A DNA stretch of 64,000 nt, from assembly GCA_018343915.1 (NCBI GenBank), contig JABRWF010000003.1, positions 1,364,001 to 1,428,000 on the forward strand. Direction: 5' to 3'. The notes under the pieces are model-generated. The model was not told the DNA's origin, ran no database searches, and was given only the letters and a program-made list of their open reading frames with translations. The DNA is from Agroathelia rolfsii (Eukaryota; Basidiomycota; Agaricomycetes; Amylocorticiales; Amylocorticiaceae). This document shows, in pieces, positions 10,999-23,800 of this stretch; position 1 is the stretch's first letter, and each line of letters begins with the position of its first letter. A program made the translations under genes and the position numbers.

Positions 10999-13574
10999 AT
11001 GCTATCGTTCGGTACTACTGGCAGGGCATTCAGCTTGCACCGCTGTGCTAGCTCGAACTTCAGCCGTACTGGCATATCTGTTTCAAGCTCTCTTAGTCGT
11101 CGTAGTGCTCTCAGCTTGAGCTTCAAACGCGCTGCATCTTCTACTGGTGTACCACCAAAGGGCGCATCTCTTCTCAATGGCAACACAATAGCGTCTTTTG
11201 CTGTTGGCGCATGTACAGCACTCCTGATTGCCACTTGGGCACAACCTACGTCTCGGTCCCAAACATCTGTCTCTCAACCTAGCTCGGACTCGGCTGCTTC
11301 CAACAGCAATTCCTCCTCCGCCACTTCTCCCAACGCCGATGCCATCCACTCTGCCATTGAAGAACTCAAATTGGCATTACCCCTCCCTAACGGCGTCGAT
11401 GTCTCCCAGGATACTGTGACGACCTACGGCTCCTCCGAAAACTCCTATCACCCTTCATCTTCGCATTCCGTCGTCGTCCGACCGCGTAACACGGAAGATG
11501 TCGTCAAAATTGTGAATATCTCTCGCAAATGGCGTATACCTGTCGTGCCATATAGTGGGGGTACAAGTCTTGAGGGTCATTTCTCTGGTGTAAGAATTGC
11601 ACGGCTTTTCTTTTTATAGTATACTGGGGCCTAGCTTATGTTCAATCAACCTTTTTATTATTATTGGCATCTACTCTTCTTTCGTATCTGCTCCGTTTTA
11701 ATAGATACGTTCAGGAAGTATCTGTCTGGATATGTCGACAATGGACCAAATCTTGGACATTAATGGTGGGAAAGCAAGCCATATATAGTACATTCGGCTT
11801 GGTCTGAAACTAAGAGAACATAGAGGGCGATGCCGACATGACCGTCCAAGCCGGCGTACGATGGGAAGACGTCAACGATAATCTCAAGGCCAAGGGTATC
11901 CCACTATTCTTCCCGGTATGTCGCTGCCATCCTACAAAAATTTGTACCAAATGAGTTGAGAATGGCAATTGTACCAGCTTGACCCCGGTCCTAGTGCAGT
12001 AAGCATTTGCAAATGAGGCTTACAAGCAAATCGTAAATTGACAATCAACCTAGACTATTGGCGGTATGATTGGCACAGGCTGCTCTGGGAGTACGTAGTT
12101 GCTATGCCTCTCCTTTTGTATCCCTGACACAGGCTAATCATGATGAAAACACAGCCAATGCCGTGAGATATGGCACTGCCAAGGCTGAATGGTTCTTGAA
12201 CGTCGTAAGATCTGCTCCCCTTTATTTTGACGAGATAAAATGATAGATTTAGATGGCATGTCTTCTTACAAACGAAATGCCAAATAGACGGTCGTGTTAC
12301 CTTCTGGAGAAGTAATCAAGACTCGAAGCCGAGCACGCAAGTCTTCGGCTGGGTTTGATACCACCAAACTCTTCATTGGAGCGGAGGGAACGTAGGTTTC
12401 AGTTTCTTATGCTTGTTTTTTTTTTTTACCCTACAATCTTCTTACAAAATGGGGTCGAATAGCCTTGGAATCATTACCGAAGCGACACTCCGACTTACAC
12501 CCCTATTACCGTATCAAGTCGCCACAGCACAGTTCCCTGATGTCGGACATGCCGTAGATGCAGTACAGGAAATTTTAAATTCGCCTTATGGTCCGCACCT
12601 CCGTAAGTAGTGTGCTACTCGAATCGCATTTTACCTTTTGATTGACATACATCGTTTGAAGAATGTATCGAGCTCGCGGATACCAACAGTAAGCACCACC
12701 CAACTCCCGCATGCCACAATACTTCCCCATTAACATTGACTCACCCCTTCTTCCAGTGATGCACTCAATTAACAACGGCGGCTTTGTCGATAAGCCCCTC
12801 GCCGTGTCCGACACGCTGTTCTTCAAGATCCAAGGCGCACCTGAGGCTGTCTCTCTCACTTCGGACACGATCCAAGCCATCGTCCAGAAACACGGCAGTA
12901 CCGATTTCCAGTTCGCGTCTAGCCAGGAGGAGGCGGAGAACTTGTGGAGTAATCGCAAATATGCGCTCATGTCGACGTTGGCGGCCCATCCGGGGTGTAG
13001 GGCGTGGACAACGGATGTTTGGTGAGTTACTTCTTTCTTTTGTCGTGTAGTATCTGACTTGCAATCATCTTATAGTGTTCCGGTCTCAAATCTGCCACGG
13101 CTAGTCTCGGAAACTAAGAAGGACGTTGCCGATTCTGGGTTGCACTGCGATATCATTGGGCACGTCGGTGATGGTGTGTCAATTCTACCACGCCTAGCAC
13201 AAAATTTCATTGCTCAACATGAATCCATTATGTCCAGGGAACTTCCATGCAATCATGGTATTCAAAGATGAAGAAGAACTAAAAGAGGTCCGCAAAGCCG
13301 TCGACCGTCTCGTTCGTCGTGCACTGTCTCTCGAGGGCACTTGCACCGGCGAGCATGGTGTCGGTATAGGGAAGAAGGAATATCTCGTTGATGAGCTTGG
13401 TGCGGGGACTGTAGCGCTTATGAAGCAGGTTAAGGCTGCCATTGATCCCTTGAACTTGATGAACCCGGGCAAGGTGGGATTTTTCCTCTGCTATGCACGG
13501 CAAGGATGACACTGACTAGGCTTTAGCTGTATCCTGACGATCTGGAGAGCCATAACTTCAAGGAAGGGCATTGA
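10999..13574 (+). CDS. DLD1: D-lactate dehydrogenase (cytochrome), mitochondrial, FAD-dependent
   Basis: Oxidises D-lactate to pyruvate and passes electrons to cytochrome c; expected in the mitochondrial inner membrane or intermembrane space. The N-terminus is Arg/Ser-rich, like a targeting peptide, followed by a hydrophobic segment [18 protein letters not shown] (residues ~58-75). The FAD-binding PCMH domain shows [49 protein letters not shown] near 11835, [19 protein letters not shown] near 12055-12090 and [10 protein letters not shown]-terminal FAD-oxidase motifs follow: [54 protein letters not shown]. The stop follows [15 protein letters not shown] at 13572-13574. There are many short introns. 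All expected blocks are in order, so the gene looks intact. Confidence 0.95.
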
Positions 13575-13930
13575 TGAGTCGTCCGGGTCGATGGGTTGAA
13601 AATTTTTCTTGGACGAGTTTCTTGCATAGACAGCAGCATTATTCAAATTTTATCAAAATAGCATGAAAAATAAGTCATCTGGCACATTCCAGTACAATCC
13701 CAGGAGGTGATACGTGGTAGATGGCCGTAGCATACGGCATGAGTCAAAGGGGAGATGGGATGGACCCGAGGGGCCGCCTGACGTAATAAACTGGTGTTAA
13801 TAAATCGACGGACACTGCCGCAGATACACAACTCACCTCACCACCACCACCACCACCGCTTCCTCGCCTCTCCCGCGCCTGCTCACGAATACCTCTTTTT
13901 TGTATATTTTACTACCACACATCAATTATT
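13575..13930. other. Intergenic between DLD1 and MBF1
   Basis: 356 bp. The MBF1-proximal part contains a CACCACCACCACCACCACC tract (about 13837-13856) and a T-rich stretch before the start. No gene. Confidence 0.4.
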
Positions 13931-14763
13931 ATGGCCGACCAGGATTGGGATAGCAAAGTCGTCGTTGGCTTCAAGGCCAAGGCTCCCAAAGTCGCCCGCA
14001 ACACATCTGATCTGAATGGTACGTGGGCGTCTGCACCTCTGGAAAAAGTGCACTATGGACTAATTCCTATCATCAATTTGCAGCTGTGTGTATTCCGTCT
14101 TGCTTTTACACCTCCGAGAACCCAGAATCTCATGGAAAGATTGTGTGACTTGAATTCCTTGCACAGGCTCGACGCTCGGGTGCCGTCGTCGCAACAGACA
14201 AAAAGATCTCTGCAGGCGGTAACAAGGCCCACGCTGGTGAGTCATCAGCCCACGCTCTCGTGTGCTGTGCAATTCTCTACCTCGTTCCCGACACGTGTGA
14301 TGCTCATGGTTAATGTGTATGTCTCGGTCCGTAGGCACCGACCACCAGCGGATAGCTAAGCTGGATCGTGAGAACGAGGTTGCTCCTCCAACCAAGGTCG
14401 CTCCCTCTGTCGGCAAGGCGAGTACATTCTCTGCGCATATGCTCGCTCTGAACGTTGTAGCTAATCTTTTTGAGGGGAAACATACAGGCTATGCAAACCG
14501 CCCGCATGGCGCTGCAGCTCTCGCAGAAGGATGTTGCACAGAAGGTTAACGAGAAGCCTTCCGTCATTCAGGATTACGAGTCTGGCAAGGCCGTTCCCAA
14601 CCCTCAGATTCTTGGCAAGTTGGAGCGTGCTCTGGGTGTCAAGCTGCGTGGTATGTCCCTTCCTATATTGCCATTGAAGAATTAATATATTCATGAATAT
14701 TCCTTTCCCCCTTCAGGGTCCGACATTGGGAAGGCGCTCGCGCCGAAGAAATCGGCGGCGTGA
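13931..14763 (+). CDS. MBF1: Multiprotein bridging factor 1 (transcriptional coactivator)
   Basis: MBF1 bridges bZIP-type activators and TBP; it also associates with stalled ribosomes. The ATG at 13931 gives MADQDWDSKVVVGFKAKAPK. Later exons supply RRSGAVVATDKKISAGGNKAH, TDHQRIAKLDRENEVAPP (MBF1 N-terminal domain), and the HTH_3 domain: MQTARMALQLSQKDVAQKVN, EKPSVIQDYESGKAVPNPQI, LGKLERALGVKLRG. It ends SDIGKALAPKKSAA, stop at 14761-14763. At least four introns split the ~150-residue protein. The whole family pattern is present. Convergent with YME2 (14949-18644). Confidence 0.96.
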
Positions 14764-14948
14764 AGGAGTTGTAAAGAGGTTCTTCACGCCATTGCCGGTC
14801 TCCCTCTAGTTTGATTCATTATGTTGTTTGCTTGCTTGCACGCGCATCCATCCGTCCATCCAATAATATGTAGATTTAGAAACGATAATATACATCGATG
14901 TCATTGATAACCGCAAAGTCCATCACGTGCAGTAGTTGGTTGTCCGGT

Positions 14949-17900
14949 TCAGTTGCCCTTCTTCAGTATCTTCTTCAACTCCGAATTCTTGTGATCCAAC
15001 GAGAGCACTTTGTCCTGAGCAGCGAGTAGTTTCTGGAATAGATACGCTCGCCTGTGCTTGGCCGACCCAACCCCGAAACCTTCCTCGGAGGCTATGTCTT
15101 TGAGAGTAACTAACTCTTGTTCGTACTTCGTGATGGAAGCCTCAGATGAGGAGATGATCTTTTCATTGTATGCAATCTCCTGCGTCGCTCGAAATATGGG
15201 ATCTATGTGCAGAAAGAATCAGATTGTGTCTTAATAGGATAATAAATCTCAAGCACTCGCCATCCACAAGGCGCTGGAAAACGTATCTGTAAACTGGTTT
15301 CCCAGGGCGGATAGTGGAGGCTCGACCTAAGGGAAAGGCAATTATTGTCAGATCAGGATCTTCCAAAAGAGAACATGAAAGGCGAACCATTCCGTGTGCC
15401 GATGGAAATCAGTTCTGCGTGCTCCATGCTGCGTAGCGCGGCCTCGTCCATCTTGAATGGGAAGTCGAGCAAGACATCATGATACGGTATCTATGCCCAA
15501 CGGGTCAATACGTCAACACAACAAAACGCATGTTTCAGCTCAAGCAGATAAAGATATACCTCTTCAGCGGTAGCTAATCTCCTTATGATTGCCCAGGCCT
15601 GTTCTCGGCTCCATGGTAAGCTCTTAGCGTCTTCAATGTCATCACCAAATGCGCTCTTCCTAAGTTCACCAACCCCGCGGGAGATAATTTCTTCAATTGC
15701 CTCTTCGACGGTCTGGCCTCCTTGCACTTTGTAGATCAACTGGCAATTACGAATAAGATTGATGATCAGAAAACTATATGGAAAAAGCCAATGAGAATGA
15801 GCTCACGCTTTCCAGGTCGCTGGCCCGTCCACCAAGCCTGTTTACGCTTGCTGTCTGCTCGGGTGTAAAGGAGATTCTCAGTCCGGATTCACCAAGTCTC
15901 TTCTTGACGAACGATAGCGCGCTCTCGGTGTCAGCGTCAGCGAGTGCAATAGTGTTTAGTGGTTTACTTGGCATTGCTAGAGCACTAGGATTAGCCTCCA
16001 AACTTTGATCCATGAATTTCTGGGGGCAGTGCCTCACCTTTTGCCAGACGCTTGACGTTCTCACGGTTATCGCTAATTACGATGACATGTGCAACCTAGA
16101 TGAACCATTCAGGTAAAACAACTAAATTTGCTGTAAAATAAAGAGGAAAAAAAAATACCTTGTCTTGTGTCAGACCAGCCGCCCATTCACTCAAGCATCC
16201 CAACACTTCCTCCTTGGTCGTAGCACCAAAATTTTGGATGACCACGATTGGCAAGCTCTTAACATCCTCCTGCCCTTTCCTTCTTCTACTCTCATCTGCC
16301 TCCTTAGCCCATTTCTCCTGGACTGCCCTCTCCTGGGCTTCCTGATCACCGCGCTCTTTTCTGTGATCCTTCTCCCCACCCTGCTCTTGTGACGCCTTAC
16401 CCAGCTCGGCTTCCACCTCGGCCCTCTTCTCCCGCACATCCCAATCGCTTTCCCATACACGCTCATCCCCGCCTCCAAGCTCGCTCATGATGCCATTGCC
16501 GGCGAGACAATCTAGGCGTCCATCGCGCCATGTACCCCTGCCCATACGTTCCCGGCGCTCGTGTTCCTGCTTTGCGGCCTGTTCGTTCTTGAGGCGATGT
16601 ACGACTTGGGCGCGATGCGAGGCCGAGACACGCGATAGGGCCGAGGTGGTGATATTGAGGATTTGAGTCACTTCGTCAGGGAGGGAGGTGGACAGGCCGG
16701 CTATCAAGAATGATGGATCATGTTAATGACAGGCTAGGATAGATTGTGAAAAGGAACGAAGTGAAGCAGACCTTTTTGTCCAATAAGACCCACACTGGCC
16801 AAGTCTATCATACGATTTGCAGAATCGAGGAAGGTGAAGATGGGCCTGTATCCCGTCTGGCGAGCGAGGCTGCCTAGTAATGCCGAGTCTGAAGAAGCCT
16901 TGTGTAATTCAGCAACATCAATGGTCAGGATTTTGCTAGCAAAATAGATGTCTTGAGCACATATTTTATATCGGGCTAGCAGGAGGGCGGAAACACGCCT
17001 CACCGGTCAAGTTCGTCCAGCACGGTCTGCAGCATTCTTGACTTCCCGCTTCCCTGAGGACCATGTACGAATGCAATAGTGAGAGGTAAGTCTGTAAGGT
17101 ATGCACGCAGAGCATCATGCGCTTCGGTGCGTTCCTTCCAAGCTTCGCCTTCCAAATCCTCGGACTCAACAAGAGGAGAGCCTAAGGCACCTGAGAAAAG
17201 TCGGTCGACCTTTTCGCTGAACCAGCTCCTATTATCCTTCCCTGGCTTTCCTTTTTCCTCCTCGTCACTATCGTCTGGTGACTTATCATCGTGGCTGCCG
17301 GCAATGGCTTTATCGTACGCCTTTGATCCTGGGGAACTGTCATTTCCAGAGAAAGAATTCGAAGGGTCTGGTTCAACGGCTTCAAATACGTCTAATGTGT
17401 TACTGCGGAGCCATGTGTAGGCCTTGTAGTCTGTTGGGTAAGGGAAGAATTCCACTTAGATGATTGCTTTGTTGAATGGAAAGCGGCCATACTCTTGTAG
17501 TTAAACCAGTCCTCGAGCTTCGCCTGAACCATTAAAACCCTTATGGGGTCAAAGATCTGGAAAGGAACAAAAGAGATATAGGGAGCTTGAGCAAAGGGTC
17601 AAATATTGGTAGATAATGAAGAACTTGCCGTGTATGTCAGTGTGCCTAGGAGGAACACAACTGCCGGCAGGACGATCTTGGGATGACTCGCTAACCAATC
17701 TCGCACAGCATGCGCTCGTAATGGACGCAAATACGATGCTCGGATCTTGGTCGCAGGTGATGAAGATGCACCGTCTGCAGTCGACCATCCATGCATAGTA
17801 TTACGTGCGATCGTTGCAGCGCGAATGGAGCGATACTCAACAGTGGCTGAGCGGAGCATGCCTGCCGGCGGCGGGGAGGGAGGTGTGATGTCTTGAATGG

Positions 17901-18644
17901 GACCGTACGGCTGCATGGTAGATGAGCTATTGAGAGGCCAGTAATATCGCAAGTAAGAGGTTATATACCCTCATGATGCGGTACAATATCTCTTCGTCCA
18001 CGTCTGGGCCTTCGAAGGCAACTTTTAGGACAGGTGATGGGTATCGGTTCATATCCTTTGATAGGCAATGAATGACTATTTCCTTCAATCAGGCTGGGTT
18101 CGGGGACTACTCACCTCTTTCCACGGGGTCCCTTGCACCCGCCAAATACTCCCACGACTAACACCAGTCCACCCAGGGACACCACCTTCCTTGTGGACAT
18201 TAACCCTAAGTTCTTCAAGTAGCTTGCCCGTGTCGCTCCCGTCAGGCACCTCGACCTGGACGAATATCCCACCATCTTTGGGGTGTGGGTCGAGGCAGAT
18301 TATCTTGAAGCTTTTGGGAGCAGCAGTCTTGAGGCGAGTCTCTAATAAAACAAGAAGGTGGTCTTGACGGAAAAGTCCTATATATGTGCGAAGACTGTAC
18401 AGAGGACGCGAAATGTATCAGAGCTGATATCTTGAAAGAAGCATCCATCCTTTACTCACTCCCAGCGGCCAATTTGAATAGGCAAAACAGAATCTACGTA
18501 TAGCCATTCTCTGTGCGCTGAGATGCCTTGTTCTGGCTCCTGGAAAGCACTTAGACTAGACGCAGCTCGATTGTTGGGAGGTGATCTTCTGCCTCTCAAG
18601 AGAACTCTCGAAGTTATGAAGGCGCGCTTTCCACCGGAATACAT
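14949..18644 (-). CDS. YME2: Mitochondrial inner-membrane AAA-type protein Yme2 (RNA12 family)
   Basis: Yme2/MEP2 is an integral inner-membrane protein needed for mitochondrial DNA nucleoid maintenance and organisation. Start ATG at 18644: an Arg/Ser-rich presequence, then REWLYVDSVLPIQIGRWE, a hallmark of the family. An RRM-like part follows (18100-18400). The membrane segment is SHPKIVLPAVVFLLGTLTYT near 17640-17680, and NWFNYKSMAAFHSTKQSS-like sequence leads into FPYPTDYKAYTWLRS near 17400-17450. The P-loop is FVHGPQGSGKSRMLQ (17030-17065). The matrix-side or IMS ATPase region and a charged K/E-rich linker (16190-16500) follow, and the protein ends LSLDHKNSELKKILKKGN, stop at 14949. Multiple introns. 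Length (about 900 residues after splicing) fits the family. Confidence 0.9.
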
Positions 18645-19666
18645 GATGTTTCGGTGACCCGTTTGCCTTTGGAAACGTCAAACTCAGGCACTGGTTAAAC
18701 GTAGTGATAAAAGAACAATAATCCGGAAAAATCAAGCTCGTGTCGCGCCCAGATTATATAGAGGGTGAGTAGACGTAAGAAGAGCTATGCAAGGTACACA
18801 TGCAACAACATGGTTATTGATGAGTCTGCATTTCTCCACGATGACTTGCTAACGGAGCGTCACTGGTCTAACCGAGCACAAAAGGAGCATGATGTCATCT
18901 CATGAACTCAAAAGTGGCAAAAGTGGCGCTCAGCCACAATAGCCACTTCACATTCTTACTCGTCTCAGTTGCCAACAGGCAGTATCATTATAATACTGAA
19001 TGGGCGACTTTGAAAGCCGCATGAGTGGATTAAAGGCCTATTGTGACTCGTATGCATGCTAGTTTTGATTATTTTGCAACAACGACGACTACAGTCAGAA
19101 AATACTATCGCTTGTGGTACGACATCCCAGCCCTGAGCTCAGGGAGCTCAAACTTTGAGTGGCACTGAGCTTGGAGATCTCATGTGGCTTTATAAAGACC
19201 TGACTATCTCGCTCTCGGGCGCTTACCTACTCATTTGGTCCCATCATACCTCTGTTGCTTCTGTATTTAATGCTGACCCAACCCTAATTGGTGGAGGTCA
19301 AAAGGTCACCAACGACAAGATCAAGGAGAATCATCACTGTTATACGGCAGATTCCCAACGAATTAATTACGGATTAGACTCCAGACGCAGATAGAATACA
19401 GTAATATTCCATGATTGAACTGAAGCCACATCTCAGCCGTATGTCACCCATTTTCAGCCGATACAAGTTGTTCTATATACTACAAGCCTTTGAAACCTCA
19501 TACATTGACTCGCCGCAAATACAAAGAAATCTTTAAACTACTTCCAAACAATACAAGGCGTGCATCAGCGACTTTGCTCATCGATCTCAAGTACTAAAAA
19601 TCAATATTTAGTCTAAAGCTGTCTGGGAATCGAGCTAACAGACTTACTAGAAATTTGGGTCTATGG
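18645..19666. other. Intergenic, about 1 kb, nothing recognised
   Basis: No gene supported on either strand. A small open frame at 19155-19394 has no family resemblance and no supporting context. Confidence 0.4.
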
Positions 19667-20404
19667 TCAGAGCAAAGCCCGTGGCTTAGCAGTCCGTTCC
19701 ATCTCGGCTCGAACCCTCTCTCTTCCTCCCTCCTCCCAGTCATTGGAACACATGGAAAGTAAGAAGCTATCCGCACTTCCACCACGCCTGGGATCGTTTT
19801 CTCTTGCTGGATGTCCTTGGTGTATAGCCGCCTTGCTGCTGACGTAGTAATACTGTCGCATGAGACCCTCCAGCTTCGCACCCATGCGCAAGGCGGCGCG
19901 AACGGTCTTGTCGTTGTACGCAGAATCAGATGACCACTGCACTCTACGGAATCCTAGACCTAAGGGCGGGAGCTCGAGGCAGTAGTTGAAGATAAGCCCT
20001 ATACCGTGTGTAAAAACATGCGTTTTTCGGAATGCGGGGAAGATGGTTCCAGGCCCGACTTCACAAGTGAGATACCATGATGATGCGTGGGATATGGCCA
20101 ATATACCGGCAAACTGACCCGTCACCAGGTCCATGACAGCAAATAACACGTTTTCGTCATGCGTGAAATAGTATTTCAGCCAAGCCAGAAAGGCTGGCAT
20201 GGTGTGCATATCGTCCATGAAGTATGGAAGGCAGTCCGGGTTAGCTTCTATGGTCTTTATGAAGAGGGGAGCATGAATGCGCGGAACGAAATGTGTTAAA
20301 GCGACGCAGTCGCTCTTCAAGCGATTATAGTCCAGTGGAAAGACAAAGTTGGAGCCGAATGAATCGGGCCAGTCCTCAGGCGACGAGTCTGACAATGTTG
20401 ACAT
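19667..20404 (-). CDS. GNAT N-acetyltransferase, RimJ/RimL-like, paralogue 1
   Basis: Intronless, 245 residues, ATG at 20404. Belongs with the genes at 23801, 29344 and 34831. N-terminal SPEDWPDSFGSNFVFPLDYN is followed by LKSDCVALTHFVPRIHAPLF. Then come the GNAT core blocks VLFAVMDLVTGQFAGILAIS (beta2-4), EVGPGTIFPAFRKTHVFTHG (acetyl-CoA-binding loop and helix), and RRVQWSSDSAYNDKTVRAAL plus RMGAKLEG (beta5 to the last helix). The tail is NDWEEGGRERVRAEM. It transfers an acyl group from acyl-CoA, probably to an amine; the substrate is unknown. Compared with paralogue 4 it lacks the conserved G in FRG(T) and has GLMRQYYYVSS instead of GVMRWAYHITS. It is the only one of the four without an adjacent ODC. 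Confidence 0.85.
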   Translation of the reverse strand: MSTLSDSSPEDWPDSFGSNFVFPLDYNRLKSDCVALTHFVPRIHAPLFIKTIEANPDCLPYFMDDMHTMPAFLAWLKYYFTHDENVLFAVMDLVTGQFAGILAISHASSWYLTCEVGPGTIFPAFRKTHVFTHGIGLIFNYCLELPPLGLGFRRVQWSSDSAYNDKTVRAALRMGAKLEGLMRQYYYVSSKAAIHQGHPARENDPRRGGSADSFLLSMCSNDWEEGGRERVRAEMERTAKPRALL

Positions 20405-23400
20405 TGTATAGTAGGACTATGGAGTTGTAGGAAGGTGGTGGACTATGTAGTGCTCTCGACCTGGGCTACGTGGTGAATACCTTGTGGCTCTTTCACCCTT
20501 GTATAAGTAGTATTTTCGAAAAAAAGAATTGACACAGCTCAGATAGTCAGAGTCCCTTATCCGGAATTATTGATCACATAACAGGAGCAGTACTACCACT
20601 CTAGGGCGCCCATTGGAAGCGTGTTAGTGGTAATAATTGATACGTCTTACAATACTCATATGTTTGATGAAATGGGTAGTTGTGGTCATATGATCATCGG
20701 GCTCGAGCATCTTACCAGGACATACGATCAACCCGCAGCAGCATTAGCTCTTCCTCATACCAGAAGATAAATGAATCTAAGCATCCATCATTTCTATCAG
20801 CGAAGTTACTGGCTTACCGCCCTGCACGGCGGCTTTTAATTGTATCATATTCACTCGGAGGAACATGAGGCTTCCAGGCCTACTAATTTTACGGCAGTTC
20901 AAGAAATGATTGGCGCCGTTGCGTATTGGGGTGTATGTGCCTGTGGTGTTTGCCCAGTTCAGACTGCAGCGTCAAGAACTTGGCTTGAGCACTGCGGCTT
21001 GAGACTTCCTCCAAATCATGTGATATTGCTGTCACCAAATTAAGTAAGCTCCGCAGACACACCCTGCACATTGACGCCTATTGTTTCTTGAATTGCCGTA
21101 ATGCGTGCTCCGAGGGCGTCTATCTATCCAAAAATCTTTTGGAATGATATAAATCAACGTATTGCACTAAATACAGTACCATCCACTATGATTCTTTTTG
21201 TTCGGCTACTACTGGTAGCACTCATTACCAACAATGCCAAGTCATGCTGTATACAGCTAGAATATTATGGGGAAGTTTTGATTCATAATCGGAAAAAATC
21301 TGTTACTGCACGAAATGGTGGTGGAATCTACCTGAGGACCAGCGGTTATGCTTTGTTCCTAGAATGATAGTTCGTTTCATATCGGCACTCGCTTAGTCGG
21401 ATATACACTGGCATGCTGATTGATTAGCCGAATTTATTACATTGATACACTGGCAAGTCATCAAATCACGGGTACATGAGTGTACAGATAACATCGGACA
21501 CAACGCACCGAAAGCTACTGTATACGTGCTAGTGAAGGCAGGTGGTCGGTGAGGCCGGTGAGGTTGTACCACCGCTTTATTTCCGTATCCAGCACTCTAC
21601 AGCATTCCATTGCGACCGCAACTGAAAAAAAAAACACAAACTACTTAGAGTGGAATGGACAGCCCGTGACATGTATTAAGTTTTTCTATTTTTATGACTG
21701 TTAGTTTATATCAGCGTATCCCGAATAGATCAGAACCAAAATTTGCCACCACCACTCTTCAGGTCCCGCCGCGACCACAAGAAGGTGCTTGCTAGGGAAG
21801 GTGTGTGGGACGCAAAAAGAAGAAGAAGAAGTTATGGAATACGCATTGTACTGATAAGCAGAGGAATGCAAGCGTGCGCGCGGTTAGATGTGGCCTAGAG
21901 TACCTCACTCTCCAAGTCATGGGACTGCCGAGCGCTGAGGCCTGAGGCGCCATCGAATGGCAAAACTCACCGTGGAACTTTCCAATTTTCGCTCCCAGAA
22001 CCTTTTTATTTCAAATATCATCACCGAGGGTTTTGATGGCATAGAGATTATACTCTCTCTTATGTAAGTCATCAGCACATCTACCCTAATAGAGCGGCTA
22101 GGCTACTGCTACAGCGGCTCTACTGTAAGCTATTCGTAGCGATTCATGGGCGGGCTGATGTACATGCAGAAAATAAATGAGCCGTTATGCAGTACCGAGA
22201 GGAGTACAGAGATGTTCCCGAAGACAGCAATAGCAGCAGAATTAGTCAGAAAAACCATCCAAGTTATTGTGGTCATTCGAGCATTCAATTTCGGTACCAG
22301 GATACTGGACGTACTATCGCAGTAGTAGCAATAGCAATGGCGGAAGTGGCAGAAGAGAGGGCAGCTACAACCCTACGGGAATGGCGCAGCGTCGCTGAGT
22401 AATCAAACCGGTTGTATAATTTTAGTGTTTTGTTTACAAGTCTTTGACTCTGGGTCATGTGCTGGTCCGGGCCACAAGAGGGAGCGGTAATGTGGTTGGA
22501 GTGAAAGTGTGCAGCGCTTTTCAAGAGTAACTGGGTACCTATAGAGAGATCGGAGTGGGCAGAATGTCGGTGTAAAGCGGCACAAAAGGCCGACATGAAA
22601 TGACAGAGGGTCGGTGTAAAATAGCACAGAATGTTGGCAATGTGCAAGGCCAAAATAAAGTAACGTAGAGGATTGGCATGAAATGGCGTAGGAGGTTGGA
22701 AGCACAAAAGGCTGGCACGAAATAGTGCAAAAGGTCGAAATATATAACACAGAAAATTGCTATGTACAAGACAGAAAGTTGTGATATATAAAATACGATA
22801 GATCAACAAAAACACAATAAGTGGACATGAATCAAAATTCCAGTAGGTATTCAGATTATTGATAGCAATGAATGTAATTATAGTGTTGGCAGATAAGAAT
22901 TGAATGCGGCACTGTAAATGGAAGAGAATAGTGTGTGCAAGGTGAACTTGGAGAGGAGTGGGGGCATTACCGTGTCGTATATAATATATGAATGGATGTG
23001 TAAAATCGGTTTGTACAGAGAAAACGGGAGGGGGAAGGGACAGTGTCTTTAATACCCACAACGAATGCCATATAAATCACCATGAAGTCTTCTGGTTAGT
23101 TGGCCAAGCCGAGTATTGAGATAGAGATTGCCTTTGCGTCGACGAATCAGATCTATGTGAGTTCAGATAGTCGTTATCTGCCTCTTCGAAGGTGGTCGGT
23201 CGTCCAGTTAGTAGTAGCAAACAGGATAGCACAAGACTCTGCGGGCCTTGTTCGTAATGTTGTAGATGCGTGCTGGCACACCTGTTCACAAGTGGCAGTA
23301 GGGGTGCCAGTAGTCATTAATGCGCTTGAAATCCAGGCATTTCGCGAAGTGAAAGATAAGATCAGTCAGTATTTGGAGCAAGTAATAGCATCGGGGAGGT

Positions 23401-23800
23401 AGCAGGAAATGAAAACAAACGAGTGAGTGCCGTTGATGCTGGCAGTCACGATCCAAGTTGTGTAGAGACCGCTCAGCTGCCTGCATCGGAATGCGTGGGC
23501 CGACTCGGAACACACCATTGACTGGCGGATAGAGACAGATAGCACCATAACATCAGGAATTAGCCACTCTGCTCAAGTCTTTCAATTCCAATTACTATTA
23601 CAAATTTGTCTTGTTAAGTCATCCAATTTACGCAAGTCACAAAGCCTTAGATCATTTCAAGTTCCACCAACATCCCATATATCTCGATTACTGACTTAGC
23701 TAAGAACTTCTTATCAATTAACTTGTCTGGTGTCATAATAGCAGAATGAATAAACGTACCATGGCAAGCGGCCAGCCTACACTATACTGTCAACAACAAA
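20405..23800. other. Gene-poor 3.4 kb between GNAT1 and GNAT2
   Basis: No gene is supported. It holds a degenerate short tandem repeat at about 22540-22790 (listed separately) and scattered low-complexity AT-rich DNA. The long open frame on the minus strand across 22285-23061 overlaps that repeat and has the composition expected of its translation. A small plus-strand frame at 23100-23402 is unrecognised and unsupported. Confidence 0.4.
22540..22790. repeat. Degenerate minisatellite, unit about 22 bp
   Basis: Units such as GTCGGTGTAAAGCGGCACAA, CCGACATGAAATGACAGAGG, GTCGGTGTAAAATAGCACAG, TTGGCATGAAATGGCGTAGG and CTGGCACGAAATAGTGCAAA follow one another with small indels. The consensus is roughly TYGGCATGAAATRGCRCAAAAGG. 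Copies are diverged, so the array is old. Confidence 0.5.

Noticed and set aside
19155..19394. 79-codon plus-strand frame upstream of GNAT1
   Set aside because: No similarity to any family and no conserved counterpart next to the other GNAT genes.
22285..23061. 258-codon open frame, minus strand
   Set aside because: Coincides with a degenerate tandem repeat, has Phe/His/Cys-heavy low-complexity composition, no family motif and no good start context.
23100..23402. 100-codon plus-strand frame
   Set aside because: No motif, no paralogue, no promoter or intron evidence; lies in gene-poor repeat-flanking DNA.
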